12,585 nucleotides of DNA from Prolixibacteraceae bacterium (GTDB lineage: Bacteria; Bacteroidota; Bacteroidia; Bacteroidales; Prolixibacteraceae), in NCBI GenBank assembly GCA_003516705.1, contig DPCJ01000126.1, positions 42,344 to 54,928 of the forward strand. Reading direction: 5' to 3'. The translations under genes were made by a program, and so were the position numbers. Positions within the stretch are counted from its first letter, which is position 1. Every line of letters begins with the position of its first letter. The notes under the pieces were generated by a model. It saw only the letters and a program-made list of their open reading frames with translations. It did no database searches and was not told where the DNA came from. Shown piece after piece: positions 1-6,615 of this stretch.

Positions 1-1551
1 AGGAATTTTACTCATCGCATATTCCGCCAGCGCAGTAATTGTAAAACTGGGATTTACGCCCAGATTTCCCTGGATGACAGAACCATCGAGAATAAACATT
101 TCCGGATAGTTATGCACCGTGAAATCGGGGCCGATAACTCCGGTTTCAGCTGTTTTTCCCATCGGGACACCTCCCAGAATATGAGCTGTTGACGGGACAT
201 TCATTAAAATTTCGGCAGTTGAATTTTGTGGCTGTGCATTTACTTTTTTAGCATATCGGTGCATCACATCCTGTCCCACAGGAATGTAAGCCTTTACTTT
301 GTCGTTCCCACTATTTTTCAATGTGATTCTTTTACTGAAAGGCCATTTTTTCAAAACAAAATTCATTTTAGTATCCACTGTCTGCATCACCAGGAAAATA
401 ATGGTATTTTCGGCCCAATGCTGGTTAAACATCATTTTCAGAAACTTTGCCGGATGCGTAATTACCTTTCCTGCAAAATGAAGAATCCGCAAGCCTGTAC
501 TGCCTTTTTTGTCGATGGCAATGGTTAGCAAAAGCCGCATCAGGTTTGAGCCGTTGGGATATTTTACCACCTCCACTGAAGTATTTTCATCGGGACTGAA
601 AATAGAACTGATGGCAATACCGTTGTTCAGTTTCCGGTCGGCAAAAGTGGCAGTGCAAAGTGTTTCGGAGTTGGTACGTACATTTTTACCCAGCGTGTCA
701 GACAAGCCTGGTAATGTTTTCATGTTGTATTTCTGGTTCAACAGCAATTTTACAGTTCCCAAAACGCCTCCTGAAACCACCAGCCCTTTTGCCTTGAAAA
801 TCTTTTTGTTTCGCTTAAATAATCCGCCCGTTTTCCGGGTATGAACCAGGTATTCGCCGTTGATGTATTCAATTTTCCATACTTCGGTTTCGGGTAAAAT
901 TTCAGCACCTGCTTTTTCCGCAAACCAGAGGTAGTTTTTATCGAGTGTGTTTTTTGCATTTTCGCGGCATCCCACCATGCACCCTGCGCAATGGGTACAG
1001 GGATTTCGCAGCGGACCGGCACCGTCAAAATAGGGGTCTTTCGGCGTGAGGTCGTCTGAGAAATAAACAGCCACCTGCACATTGTCGAAAGTTGCGGAGC
1101 GCCCGGTTTCAGCAGCAACTTCCTCCAATAATTTGTCTTCCGTATTTTTGGAGTCAAATTTAGTGCGGCCCAGCATAAAAGCAGCTTTCCCGTAACAGGG
1201 TTTTAATGCAGTTTTCCAGTCTTCAAGCTCGCTCCACTGTTTGTTGGTGAAAAAACTGTCAAGCGGCTCCATCAATGTATTGGCATACACAAGACTTCCA
1301 CCGCCAACTCCGGCACCACTCAGAATAAATGCGTGTTTAAATAAATTGAGTTTCTGAAAGCCAAAAAAACCGAGCGTGGGTAACCAGATGTATTTTCTAA
1401 TGTTCCAATTAGTTTTGGGGAAATCTTCGGTTCGCCAGCGTCTGCCTTTTTCGATGGTGAGCACCGAATAACCTTTTTCGGCCAGCCTGAGCGACGCGAC
1501 ACTGCCCCCGAAACCCGAACCGATGACGATATAGTCATAACTGTTTTTCAT
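1..1551 (-). CDS. GMC-family oxidoreductase, cholesterol-oxidase (ChoD)-like, C-terminus cut by window edge
   Basis: Reading the minus strand from the ATG at 1551 gives 517 uninterrupted codons to position 1 with no stop, so the gene is intact here and only its last residues lie outside. The N-terminus has an FAD-binding Rossmann motif, GSGFGGSVAS (residues 11-20), with an acidic ribose contact near E34. A second flavin segment, GAGVGGGSLVYANTL, is at about 79-93. Residues 185-195 hold a CX2CX2CX3C cluster (NPCTHCAGCMVGC) followed by NAKNTLDKNYL. The C-terminus carries the GMC active-site pair: H457 in AHILGG and N500 in GNLGVNPSFTITALAE. The arrangement closely resembles mycobacterial ChoD from memory, so oxidation of an alcohol or sterol-like substrate using FAD is expected; the true substrate is unknown. 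No signal peptide is seen, so it is probably cytoplasmic. It is divergent from the esterase at 1638, with 86 bp between. Confidence 0.9.
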   Translation of the reverse strand, partial: MKNSYDYIVIGSGFGGSVASLRLAEKGYSVLTIEKGRRWRTEDFPKTNWNIRKYIWLPTLGFFGFQKLNLFKHAFILSGAGVGGGSLVYANTLMEPLDSFFTNKQWSELEDWKTALKPCYGKAAFMLGRTKFDSKNTEDKLLEEVAAETGRSATFDNVQVAVYFSDDLTPKDPYFDGAGPLRNPCTHCAGCMVGCRENAKNTLDKNYLWFAEKAGAEILPETEVWKIEYINGEYLVHTRKTGGLFKRNKKIFKAKGLVVSGGVLGTVKLLLNQKYNMKTLPGLSDTLGKNVRTNSETLCTATFADRKLNNGIAISSIFSPDENTSVEVVKYPNGSNLMRLLLTIAIDKKGSTGLRILHFAGKVITHPAKFLKMMFNQHWAENTIIFLVMQTVDTKMNFVLKKWPFSKRITLKNSGNDKVKAYIPVGQDVMHRYAKKVNAQPQNSTAEILMNVPSTAHILGGVPMGKTAETGVIGPDFTVHNYPEMFILDGSVIQGNLGVNPSFTITALAEYAMSKIP

Positions 1552-1604
1552 TGCCGGGGAAATTAATAAAATTCAGAAAATTAAAATTGAAGATTTCAAA
1601 TTCT

Positions 1605-1621
1605 TAGATTTGCTCAAATCT
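1605..1621 (+). promoter_or_regulatory. Putative -7 box inside an inverted repeat between divergent genes
   Basis: TAGATTTG at 1605-1612 matches the Bacteroidota -7 consensus TAnnTTTG exactly and would start transcription about 20 nt before the esterase ATG. It overlaps an inverted repeat, AGATTTG (1606-1612) / CAAATCT (1615-1621). Read on the minus strand, the same repeat gives AAGATTTG, a near -7 box facing the GMC oxidoreductase. No clear -33 TTTG at ideal spacing was found. The promoter call is an inference; the repeat is directly visible. Confidence 0.45.
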
Positions 1622-1637
1622 TAAAACAACTGAATTT

Positions 1638-2501
1638 ATGAACAGATTATTTGCCCTTTTATTTTTGATAGTTTTTGCAGTACCGGTTTTCTCACAGACC
1701 GGAAAAGTGATTGAATCACTGAAGTTTGAAAGCAAACTGGTTGGATACCCGGTTAAATATTCCGTTTATCTTCCGGCTGATTACGAAACCTCGAATCGCA
1801 GCTACCCTGTTTTGTATCTTTTGCATGGCTATTCCGACGATGAAACCGGCTGGATTCAGTTTGGAGAAGCCAATTCGGTAGCCGACAAAGCCATTGCTTC
1901 GGGCGATGCCACATCGTGCATCATTGTAATGCCCGACGGAAAAGTGACCTGGTACGCCAATAGTTTTGATGGCAAAGACCCGTGGGAAGATATGTTTATT
2001 AAGGAGTTTATTCCGTTTGTAGAAAAGCAATACCGCATCCGTCCGCAGAAACAGTTCAGGGCAATTGCCGGTTTGTCGATGGGAGGCAACGGTGCTTTAT
2101 TGCTTTCTTTGCGGCACACTGAACTTTTTTCGTCGTGTGTGGCCATGAGTGCCGGCACTTTTACCGATGAGGAAATTTCAGCCAACAACCAGTACGATCG
2201 TTATTTCGGAAGTATATACGGTCCGAAACCTGCCACAGGTGTTAGCGATTATTGGAAATCTTACAGTCCGCTGCATTTGCTCGATAGTGTTGACAAAGAC
2301 AAAATAAAATCGGTGCGATTTTATATCGATTGTGGCGACGACGATTTTCTGTATAAGGGAAACTCAGCATTGCATGTAAAAATGCGCGACCTCGGAATTC
2401 CTCATGAATACAGGGTTCGCAATGGCGGCCACGAATGGAGCTACTGGCGCACCGGGTTGTACGACGGACTGAAATTTATCTCTCAGGAGTTTCACCGGTA
2501 G
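1638..2501 (+). CDS. Secreted alpha/beta-hydrolase esterase (esterase D / feruloyl-esterase-like)
   Basis: A 287-residue protein of the 'putative esterase' family (PF00756 type). Residues 1-19 are a signal peptide (MNRLFALLFLIVFAVPVFS) with probable cleavage before Q20, so the enzyme should act in the periplasm or beyond. The oxyanion-side motif LLHGYSDDETGW spans 61-72. The nucleophile elbow GLSMGG puts the serine at S147. The acidic residue is probably D231 or D235 (YIDCGDDDFLY), and the catalytic histidine is H265 in NGGHEWSYW. Relatives hydrolyse esters of acyl or hydroxycinnamoyl groups on carbohydrates, or S-formylglutathione; the signal peptide favours a carbohydrate-ester role, but the substrate cannot be read from sequence. 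The start is supported by the signal peptide and the -7 box about 30 nt upstream. It appears monocistronic, followed by a palindromic repeat. Confidence 0.88.
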   Translation: MNRLFALLFLIVFAVPVFSQTGKVIESLKFESKLVGYPVKYSVYLPADYETSNRSYPVLYLLHGYSDDETGWIQFGEANSVADKAIASGDATSCIIVMPDGKVTWYANSFDGKDPWEDMFIKEFIPFVEKQYRIRPQKQFRAIAGLSMGGNGALLLSLRHTELFSSCVAMSAGTFTDEEISANNQYDRYFGSIYGPKPATGVSDYWKSYSPLHLLDSVDKDKIKSVRFYIDCGDDDFLYKGNSALHVKMRDLGIPHEYRVRNGGHEWSYWRTGLYDGLKFISQEFHR

Positions 2502-2550
2502 AAATAGTGAATGAGTTATTGAGTAAATGCGTGAATGGGAGAAGAAATTC

Positions 2551-2664
2551 ACTCACCCCTCGTTCCGCTTCATCTTCGACGAGATTGAAACGTTTCCCCT
2601 CTCTGAATTCAGAGAGGGGAGGATTTAGAGAACTGTTTTACAGTTTTCTAAATCAGGGGTGAGT
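2551..2664. repeat. Palindromic cloverleaf-like intergenic repeat (114 bp)
   Basis: The outer arms are a perfect 10-bp inverted repeat, ACTCACCCCT (2551-2560) and AGGGGTGAGT (2655-2664). Three hairpins are packed between them. Arm A (2561-2592, CGTT...AACG with TTCATCT/AGATTGAA) is imperfect. Arm B (2595-2620) is a perfect palindrome centred on GAATTC. Arm C pairs 2622-2636 with 2640-2654 with one G-T mismatch and a TTT loop, and directly abuts the right outer arm. As single-stranded DNA or RNA this closes into a multibranch cloverleaf. It has no ORF and no T-tail, so it is not a simple terminator. It is best read as a dispersed REP/MITE-like element; copy number elsewhere is unknown. Confidence 0.75.
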
Positions 2665-2848
2665 AAGCAGTCAAATGGAAGTTACTATTTTCATCGATTT
2701 GAATAATTGAACAATTTATCATTTTAGCTCTCCGGATGTTGATTTCAGATAATATTCTCTTTATATTAACTTTTATAAGAAAAAAACCAGCTTTGGTTTT
2801 CATTTTTAAAAAATATTATCATATTTGCGTCGAATTTATAAGCAAAAC
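2665..2848 (+). other. AT-rich intergenic region leading to the leu leader
   Basis: No gene is seen here. A weak 7-bp stem, AAAACCA (2783-2789) / TGGTTTT (2794-2800), followed by CATTTTT could be a poor terminator for upstream transcription. The same TTTGG (2792-2796) could instead be the -33 element of the leu promoter. The right end holds the leu -7 box and the A-rich leader-peptide initiation region. Confidence 0.4.
2792..2827 (+). promoter_or_regulatory. Putative leu operon promoter
   Basis: CATATTTG at 2820-2827 matches the Bacteroidota -7 box TAnnTTTG at all but the first base. TTTG at 2792-2795 could be the -33 element, but the spacer of 24 nt is longer than the usual 19-21, so the -33 assignment is weak. 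Transcription would start near 2833, leaving about 15 nt before the leader peptide ATG and about 260 nt before leuA. Confidence 0.5.
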
Positions 2849-2911
2849 ATGAGTTTAACAAACAACATTATTATTCTTCTCGGTATTATTCTTCTAAACA
2901 GGAATAACTGA
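2849..2911 (+). CDS. Leu/Ile-rich attenuation leader peptide (20 aa)
   Basis: The ORF ATG (2849) to TGA (2909-2911) encodes MSLTNNIIILLGIILLNRNN. Ten of 20 residues are branched-chain: Ile at 7, 8, 9, 13, 14 and Leu at 3, 10, 11, 15, 16, in runs of two and three. It is too short for most gene finders. Its stop codon lies inside the 5' arm of an antiterminator hairpin (2907-2917), and an intrinsic terminator follows at 2951-2980, upstream of leuA. This is the arrangement of a ribosome-mediated attenuator: stalling at Ile or Leu codons leaves the antiterminator arm free, while a ribosome reaching the stop covers it and lets the terminator form. The peptide itself probably has no other function. 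No Shine-Dalgarno is seen; the start follows an AAGCAAAAC leader, normal for this phylum. Confidence 0.87.
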   Translation: MSLTNNIIILLGIILLNRNN

Positions 2912-2962
2912 GAATGGTATGTTGTAAAACGATATTTAAATAGAAATAGAGCCATTCTCAGT
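2907..2962 (+). promoter_or_regulatory. Antiterminator hairpin of the leu attenuator
   Basis: ACTGAGAATGG (2907-2917) is perfectly complementary to CCATTCTCAGT (2952-2962), giving an 11-bp stem, extendable by a G-U pair, around a 33-34 nt AU-rich loop. The 5' arm contains the leader stop codon TGA (2909-2911). The 3' arm includes nearly all of the terminator's 5' arm (2951-2959), so the two structures exclude each other. The longer stem with only Watson-Crick pairs should win whenever no ribosome covers 2907-2917. Confidence 0.85.
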
Positions 2963-2980
2963 AAAGAGGGTGGCTTTTTT
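2951..2980 (+). terminator. Intrinsic attenuator terminator upstream of leuA
   Basis: GCCATTCTC (2951-2959) pairs with GAGGGTGGC (2966-2974) as a 9-bp RNA stem with two G-U pairs and a 6-nt loop, followed at once by six T residues (2975-2980). Flanking A and T residues can extend the stem by about three pairs. It lies about 40 nt after the leader stop codon and 115 nt before leuA, so it would end transcripts before the structural genes. Confidence 0.88.
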
Positions 2981-3005
2981 CTTAGTTCATAGTTTCGAAT
3001 TCAGA

Positions 3006-3065
3006 GTTCCGGTTTTGACACAATTAACCTGAAACCCGGAACCCGGAACTGGAAACCCGGAACTT
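3006..3065. repeat. Degenerate CCCGGAAC-word repeat before leuA
   Basis: CCCGGAAC occurs at 3035-3042, 3042-3049 and 3056-3063, and GTTCCGG (3006-3012) is its inverted counterpart, so a GTTCCGG/CCGGAAC hairpin is possible. The stretch lies between the attenuator terminator and the leuA start. It differs in composition from the AT-rich surroundings. Its function is unknown. Confidence 0.6.
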
Positions 3066-3094
3066 AGCGGTGGAAATAACAAAAACTAAATAAC

Positions 3095-4600
3095 ATGAGT
3101 GACAGACTTTTTATTTTCGACACAACCCTGCGCGATGGTGAACAGGTGCCGGGTTGCCAGTTGAATACGGTTGAAAAGATTGAAGTTGCCAAGGCGTTAC
3201 AGGAATTGGGCGTTGATGTGATTGAGGCCGGATTCCCGATTTCAAGTCCCGGCGATTTCGAATCGGTGGTTGAGATTTCAAAAGCGGTTTCGTGGCCAAC
3301 CATTTGTGCCCTGACCCGCGCAGTGCAAAAAGATATTGATGTGGCTGCCGAATCACTAAAATATGCCAAAAAAGGGCGTATTCACACAGGAATCGGCACA
3401 TCATTCTGGCACATTCACCACAAACTCAACTCCAATCCCGAAGCCATTATTGAGCGGGCCATCGAAGCCGTGAAATATGCCAAAAAATATGTGGAGGATG
3501 TGGAATTTTATGCCGAAGATGCTGGTCGTACCGAAAACGAATACCTTGCCCGCGTAATTGAAGCGGTGATTAAAGCCGGTGCAACCGTGGTAAATATTCC
3601 TGATACCACAGGTTATACAATGCCACACGAATACGGCGAAAAAATAAAATACCTTGTGGATAATGTAAAGGGTATTCACAAAGCCACCATTTCAACTCAC
3701 TGTCACAACGACCTTGGAATGGCCACTGCCAACACCATTGCCGGAGTAATCAACGGTGCGCGTCAGGCCGAGGTGACCATCAATGGAATTGGCGAACGCG
3801 CCGGAAACACCTCGCTCGAAGAGGTGGTGATGATTCTGAAAAGCCGTTATGCGGTACTTGGAATAGATACCGGAATCAACACAAAAAATATCTACCGCAC
3901 AAGCCGGTTGGTTTCAACGCTGATGAACATGCCGGTGCAGCCAAACAAAGCGGTGGTTGGGCGCAATGCTTTCGCGCACTCATCAGGAATTCACCAGGAC
4001 GGTGTGCTGAAGAACCGCGAGAATTACGAAATCATGGACCCCAACGATGTGGGTATCAATGAATCAGCCATTTTACTGACAGCCCGCAGTGGCCGCGCAG
4101 CTTTAAAGCACAGGCTGGAACTGTTGGGTTTCGAACTCACAAAAGAAAAACTTGACCAGGTTTATGAAGAATTCCTGAAACTGGCTGATAAGAAAAAAGA
4201 TATCCGCGACGATGATGTTGCCTTGCTGGTCGGTGATGCAACCCGCCAGGAACGCCGGATTAAACTCGATTATTTGCAGGTGGTAACCGGCAAAAGTCTT
4301 AAACCGATGGCTTCAGTCAGACTGGATATTGCAGGGGAAAAATTCGATGCAACTTCAGCCGGAAATGGTCCTGTTGACGCCGCCATCAAAGCAGTGAAAC
4401 AGATTATCCACCGCCAGGTAACCATCGAGGAATTCCTTGTGCAGGCAATCACCCGTGGCAGCGATGATATTGGAAAGGTACACATGCAAATCGATTACAA
4501 TTCAACGATTTATCATGGTTTTGGTGCCAATACCGATATTATCACAGCATCGGTGGAAGCATTTTTGGATGCCGTAAACAAATTGCCGGTGGCAGAATAA
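3095..4600 (+). CDS. leuA: 2-isopropylmalate synthase
   Basis: A 501-residue enzyme that condenses acetyl-CoA with 2-oxoisovalerate to 2-isopropylmalate, the first committed step of leucine synthesis in the cytoplasm. The N-terminal TIM barrel (about 1-270) has the signature FDTTLRDGEQ with catalytic R13 and metal-binding D14, and THCHNDLGMA with metal ligands H202 and H204. INGIGERAGNTS (230-240) and HSSGIHQDG (295-303) are typical of LeuA, as is PDTTGYTMP (169-177). Linker subdomains follow. The C-terminal regulatory LeuA dimer domain (about 390-498, with GNGPVDAA at 423-430) normally gives leucine feedback inhibition. Length is normal for bacterial LeuA. It is the first structural gene after the Leu/Ile attenuator. 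The ATG follows an A-rich leader without Shine-Dalgarno. Confidence 0.96.
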   Translation: MSDRLFIFDTTLRDGEQVPGCQLNTVEKIEVAKALQELGVDVIEAGFPISSPGDFESVVEISKAVSWPTICALTRAVQKDIDVAAESLKYAKKGRIHTGIGTSFWHIHHKLNSNPEAIIERAIEAVKYAKKYVEDVEFYAEDAGRTENEYLARVIEAVIKAGATVVNIPDTTGYTMPHEYGEKIKYLVDNVKGIHKATISTHCHNDLGMATANTIAGVINGARQAEVTINGIGERAGNTSLEEVVMILKSRYAVLGIDTGINTKNIYRTSRLVSTLMNMPVQPNKAVVGRNAFAHSSGIHQDGVLKNRENYEIMDPNDVGINESAILLTARSGRAALKHRLELLGFELTKEKLDQVYEEFLKLADKKKDIRDDDVALLVGDATRQERRIKLDYLQVVTGKSLKPMASVRLDIAGEKFDATSAGNGPVDAAIKAVKQIIHRQVTIEEFLVQAITRGSDDIGKVHMQIDYNSTIYHGFGANTDIITASVEAFLDAVNKLPVAE

Positions 4601-4625
4601 ACAAATAATCATCGTAATCGGGTAA

Positions 4626-4645
4626 AGACGCACAATTGTGCGTCT
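4626..4645. repeat. 20-bp perfect palindrome between leuA and leuC
   Basis: AGACGCACAATTGTGCGTCT is a perfect palindrome in the 96-bp leuA-leuC gap. It resembles dispersed GTAGAGACGCAC-type palindromes I recall from Bacteroidota and Cyanobacteria intergenic DNA. No T-run follows, so it is unlikely to terminate transcription inside the operon; as RNA it would form a stem that could affect processing or stability. Confidence 0.7.
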
Positions 4646-4696
4646 CATTGACAAAAAAAGACAAACCGTAAAAAATAACAACGAAACAAAATATTT

Positions 4697-6097
4697 ATGC
4701 AAAAAACATTATTTGATAAAATCTGGGATGCACACGTGGTAAAGCAGGTGGAAGCCGGTCCTGATGTGTTGTACATCGATCGTCACCTGATTCACGAAGT
4801 AACCAGCCCGGTCGCATTCCTTGGTTTAAAAACACGCGGTCTGAAAGTTTTCAGACCTGATAAAACAACGGCTACACCCGACCACAATGTTCCGACAGTT
4901 GAACAGCATTTGTCGATTAAGGACGAGCTTTCGCGTCATCAGGTGGAAATGCTCAAACGCAATTGCGAAGAACACGGGATTATCCATCACGGGTTGGGTA
5001 CCGAAGGACATGGTGTGGTACACATCATCGGCCCCGAAATGGGTTTGACACAACCCGGAATGACCATCGTTTGCGGCGACAGCCACACTTCAACACACGG
5101 AGCTTTTGGTGCTATTGCCTTTGGTATTGGTACAAGTGAGGTGGAAATGGTTCTGGCCAGTCAGTGTATTATGCAGCCAAAACCCAAAAAGATGCGGATT
5201 ACGGTGAACGGCCAACTGGGCAAAGGAGTCACTGCCAAGGACATCGCATTGTATATTATTTCAAAAATCTCGACAAGTGGCGGAACCGGCCATTTTATCG
5301 AATATTCCGGTTCTGCAATTACCAGCCTGACCATGGAAGGCCGTATGACACTCTGTAACCTGAGTATTGAAAGTGGTGCCCGCGGTGGAATGATTGCTCC
5401 GGATGAAACCACTTTTGCTTACATGAAAGGCCGCAAATATGTGCCGCAGGGCAGTGCATGGGACAAAGCGCTGGTAAAATGGAAAGAACTGAAATCGGAT
5501 GAAAATGCCGTGTTTGATACCGAATACACTTTTGATGCTGCTGATATTGAACCCATGATAACCTATGGAACAAACCCGGGAATGGGAATGGGAGTGACAA
5601 AAACAATTCCTTCAACAGAAGGGATGGAGGGCGCCGACAAGGTGACTTTCGAAAAATCGCTCAGTTACATGGGGTATGCTCCGGGTGAAAAAATGGCCGG
5701 AAAAACCATTGATTTTGTATTTCTCGGCAGTTGTACCAATGGCCGAATCGAGGATTTCAGGGAATTTGCCCGTTTTGTAAAAGGTAAAAAGAAAGCGCCG
5801 AATGTAACAGCCTGGCTGGTTCCCGGTTCAAAACAGGTGGAAAACCAGATTCGCGCTGAAGGTTTGGTTGAAATACTTGAAGCAGCGGGTTTCGAACTGC
5901 GTCAGCCCGGATGTTCGGCTTGTCTGGCCATGAACGACGATAAGATTCCGGCTGGCAAATACTCGGTTTCCACATCAAATCGCAATTTCGAAGGCCGCCA
6001 GGGACCGGGTGCCCGCACATTGCTTGCAAGCCCGATAACTGCTGCCGCCGCCGCTGTTACCGGAGTAATTACTGACCCGAGAGAGATTATGGAATGA
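4697..6097 (+). CDS. leuC: 3-isopropylmalate dehydratase large subunit
   Basis: A 466-residue aconitase-family subunit, the normal length for bacterial LeuC. With LeuD it isomerises 2-isopropylmalate to 3-isopropylmalate, and in the citramalate route converts citramalate to 3-methylmalate. The [4Fe-4S] ligands are visible as C346 (GSCTNGR) and C406 and C409 (PGCSACL). Other family signatures are VCGDSHTSTHGAFGA (125-139), DHNVPT (62-67) and SNRNFEGRQGPGARTLLASP (427-446). The MQKTLFDKIWDAHVV start aligns with LeuC proteins. It lies 96 bp after leuA, separated by the palindrome at 4626-4645, and is the third-last common step gene of the operon. LeuD is not directly adjacent as is usual: a four-helix-bundle gene intervenes. 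Confidence 0.96.
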   Translation: MQKTLFDKIWDAHVVKQVEAGPDVLYIDRHLIHEVTSPVAFLGLKTRGLKVFRPDKTTATPDHNVPTVEQHLSIKDELSRHQVEMLKRNCEEHGIIHHGLGTEGHGVVHIIGPEMGLTQPGMTIVCGDSHTSTHGAFGAIAFGIGTSEVEMVLASQCIMQPKPKKMRITVNGQLGKGVTAKDIALYIISKISTSGGTGHFIEYSGSAITSLTMEGRMTLCNLSIESGARGGMIAPDETTFAYMKGRKYVPQGSAWDKALVKWKELKSDENAVFDTEYTFDAADIEPMITYGTNPGMGMGVTKTIPSTEGMEGADKVTFEKSLSYMGYAPGEKMAGKTIDFVFLGSCTNGRIEDFREFARFVKGKKKAPNVTAWLVPGSKQVENQIRAEGLVEILEAAGFELRQPGCSACLAMNDDKIPAGKYSVSTSNRNFEGRQGPGARTLLASPITAAAAAVTGVITDPREIME

Positions 6098-6171
6098 TGA
6101 AGGTTAGAATCTTGAAGATTAGAAATTAAAATACGTGATAATTTGTGCTAAATATTAAAATTTAGATAGAT

Positions 6172-6549
6172 ATGACCGGGGATTATGATTTAGGCAGGTT
6201 TAAAACTGAAATGAAAAAGAGGACCAAACGATTCGCTCATGATTGTGTGAAAGTTGTATTAGGTTTGCCTTCAGGTATATTGGAGAACCATATTAAAAAA
6301 CAATTAATCCGATGTTCTACATCAGTTGCAGCCAACTATCGTGCCTCGTGCATTGCGCAAACTATTCCATCTGTTATTTCAAAAATGAGCATCGCCATTG
6401 AGGAAGCGGACGAAAGTGAATTCTGGATTGAGTTCGCTCTTGAAGAAAAATTGTTTACAATTGAAAATATCCAACCTTTATTGGACGAAGCACACGAAAT
6501 CACTTCAATTCTAATCAAATCAAGACATACACTTCAGCAAAAAAAGTAA
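6172..6549 (+). CDS. Four-helix-bundle protein (23S rRNA intervening-sequence / S23-like)
   Basis: A 125-residue, mostly helical protein matching the four-helix-bundle family (TIGR02436/PF05635 type). Diagnostic stretches are KRFAHDCVKVVLGLP (about 19-33), the helix IKKQLIRCSTSVAANYRAS (41-59), and the helix KMSIAIEEADESEFWIEFAL (71-90), then a C-terminal helix after IENIQPLLDEAHEITSIL. Family members are found in 23S rRNA intervening sequences and scattered as single genes in Bacteroidota; the biochemical role is unknown. It has no evident link to leucine metabolism and lies in the same direction between leuC and leuD, which normally adjoin. TTAGAA words upstream (6104-6109, 6119-6124) and TTCTAA words downstream (6579-6584, 6587-6592) face each other around it, as if the gene came in as a unit. 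Confidence 0.85.
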   Translation: MTGDYDLGRFKTEMKKRTKRFAHDCVKVVLGLPSGILENHIKKQLIRCSTSVAANYRASCIAQTIPSVISKMSIAIEEADESEFWIEFALEEKLFTIENIQPLLDEAHEITSILIKSRHTLQQKK

Positions 6550-6575
6550 TGATAAGTGTTTTCATCTGTTAAAAA

Positions 6576-6612
6576 ATATTCTAATATTCTAAAACTCTAA
6601 TATTCTGATATT
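6576..6612. repeat. Degenerate CTAATATTCT-word repeat before leuD
   Basis: CTAATATTCT occurs exactly at 6581-6590 and 6597-6606, with partial copies at 6576-6580 and 6607-6612, ending just before the leuD ATG at 6616. It forms the immediate 5' leader of leuD. It may be a remnant of the four-helix-bundle insertion or a slippage-prone AT-rich leader; its function is unknown. Confidence 0.6.
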
Positions 6613-6615
6613 AAT

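Noticed and set aside
750..1538. Separate short minus-strand ORFs suggesting a frameshifted GMC gene
   Set aside because: A single frame from 1551 to 1 reads through without a stop and contains all GMC motifs; the short ORFs are in other frames.
2783..2800. Hairpin AAAACCA/TGGTTTT as the esterase terminator
   Set aside because: The stem is only 7 bp and AT-rich, lies nearly 300 bp after the stop codon, and overlaps the candidate -33 element, so it was not called as a terminator.
3401..3679. Minus-strand ORF inside leuA
   Set aside because: It is antisense to a conserved TIM-barrel region, rich in F/H/I from codon mirroring, with no start context.
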